From Actinomycetota bacterium (GTDB lineage Bacteria > Actinomycetota > Humimicrobiia > Humimicrobiales > Humimicrobiaceae): a DNA stretch of 15,408 bases. Position numbers and translations under genes: made by a program. This document shows, one piece after another, positions 14,753 to 15,408 of this stretch; within the stretch, counting starts at the first letter, position 1; each line of letters begins with the position of its first letter. The stretch covers positions 1 to 15,408 of the forward strand of contig JAQVHC010000023.1 of assembly GCA_028696435.1 (NCBI GenBank). The letters are read 5' to 3'. The notes beneath the pieces were generated by a model, which ran no database searches, had not been told where the DNA came from, and saw nothing but the letters and a program-made list of their open reading frames with translations.

Positions 14753-15408
14753 TTAGTTATTATTGTCGTAATCACTATTATTGTTATTTTCTTTTTCTTC
14801 CTTTTCCAGTATTTCAATAAAAGCTTTTGCTATTTTAGGATCAAACTGTGTCCCACTGCATCTTTTGATTTCATCTATTGCCTCTTTTTTCGTCATTTTC
14901 TTCCTGTAGGGTCTATCAGACGTCATTGCTTCATAAGCATTTACAAGAGCAGATATTCTTGAAATTATGGGAATTTCTTCACCTTTTATTCCTCTCGGGT
15001 ATCCCTTCCCATCATACCATTCATGGTGGGCCAGTATTGGCTCTGCTATGGGTTTTAGTTTTTCTGACGATTCTGCTATTCGATATCCTATTACAGGTAG
15101 CTCTTTTATTATCTCCCATTCTTCTTTTGTAAGTCTTCCTTTTTTGGACATTATCTCATCAACAAGAGCGATTTTTCCTATATTATGAAGGTTTATAAGG
15201 AGCTTCAGTTCTTCGAGTTTTGTTAACGAAAGGTTTAGTTTCTTGCCGAGCACCATAGCATACTCCTCTACCTTTTTGATGCTCTCCTCGGTTCTTAAGT
15301 CTCCCTTTCTTAAATTTTCCTTCAGTGATTCTACAAGTTGTTCATTTATGGATTTACTCTCCAGTGCTTTTTGTCTGTACATTTTATCTTCAGCTTTTTT
15401 AATTACCT
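14753..15408 (-). CDS. C-terminal part of a GGDEF/HD-GYP protein with a degenerate HD-GYP domain (5' end beyond window)
   Basis: The frame is open to the right edge. Before the first ATG (15382) it reads VIKKAEDK and then MYRQK, the typical last helix of a GGDEF domain, so the ATG is internal and the true start lies outside. The remainder is an HD-GYP domain (c-di-GMP phosphodiesterase family). Counting from that Met: the first metal His is Ser34 (TEES for TEEH), the HD pair is His66-Asn67 (LHNIGKI), the HPxxG His is Leu95 (LPVIG), His119-His120 and DGKGYP (124-129) remain, and the later Asp of VDAYDAM is Asn148 (VNAYEAM). With four ligands lost, hydrolysis of c-di-GMP is unlikely and a binding or scaffold role is more likely. 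The RPYR motif (157-160) and FDP (180-182) are kept. The C-terminus is an Asn-rich tail. Confidence 0.93.
   Translation of the reverse strand, partial: VIKKAEDKMYRQKALESKSINEQLVESLKENLRKGDLRTEESIKKVEEYAMVLGKKLNLSLTKLEELKLLINLHNIGKIALVDEIMSKKGRLTKEEWEIIKELPVIGYRIAESSEKLKPIAEPILAHHEWYDGKGYPRGIKGEEIPIISRISALVNAYEAMTSDRPYRKKMTKKEAIDEIKRCSGTQFDPKIAKAFIEILEKEEKENNNNSDYDNNN

Noticed and set aside
15380..15382. ATG at 15382 as the true start of the HD-GYP protein
   Set aside because: The frame continues upstream to the window edge with a typical GGDEF C-terminal helix, so this Met is internal.
1..15408. tRNA, rRNA, CRISPR array, insertion sequence or prophage genes
   Set aside because: No cloverleaf, regular spaced repeat array, transposase, integrase or flanking terminal repeats were seen on either strand; short AT-only repeats are explained by base composition.

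Overview
The window is AT-rich (about one third G+C by eye), densely coded and codes on both strands. It reads as an anaerobic, low-GC bacterium. The reasons are a complex I-like operon with no NADH-input genes, nickel-pincer cofactor genes, a GH94 phosphorolytic disaccharide enzyme and several c-di-GMP domains. Lineages such as Atribacterota or Halanaerobiales-like Firmicutes would fit, but nothing here fixes the phylum.

Layout. Positions 1-4396 (minus strand) hold a complex I-like operon read A-B-CD-H-I-J; it runs off the left edge. The fold and Fe-S ligands are kept, but the quinone-binding residues of the 49-kDa subunit are gone, and so are signature residues of the A and H subunits. Positions 4397-4696 hold a good promoter for this operon and a 12-bp tandem repeat. 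Next are a GH94 phosphorylase (minus, 4697-7108), a divergent intergenic region with a repeated 14-mer, and an AI-2E family membrane protein (plus, 7338-8441). Its 3' end overlaps that of larC (minus, 8408-9598). larC and larE (plus, 9904-10707) diverge from a 305-bp spacer with spaced ATGATA/TATCAT boxes. A PHP-family phosphoesterase and a PAS-GGDEF protein form a minus-strand pair (10773-12316). After a decayed cysteine desulfurase gene (12592-12830) come nadE (plus, 12962-14746) and, convergent with it, the C-terminal part of a GGDEF/HD-GYP protein that runs off the right edge.

How it fits together. GH94 gives ATP-sparing sugar cleavage. The Nuo-like complex would couple a soluble electron carrier, probably ferredoxin, to ion pumping with an unknown acceptor. 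LarC and LarE belong to the pathway that builds the nickel-pincer nucleotide from nicotinic acid adenine dinucleotide (NaAD), which is also the substrate of NadE. The two signalling proteins have unusual active or regulatory sites.

Most notable: (1) a Nuo-type complex that has neither hydrogenase cysteines nor quinone ligands; (2) NadE whose glutaminase nucleophile Cys is Ser; (3) an HD-GYP domain missing several metal ligands; (4) the relic of a NifS/IscS-type gene just upstream of nadE; (5) repeat clusters in three promoter regions.
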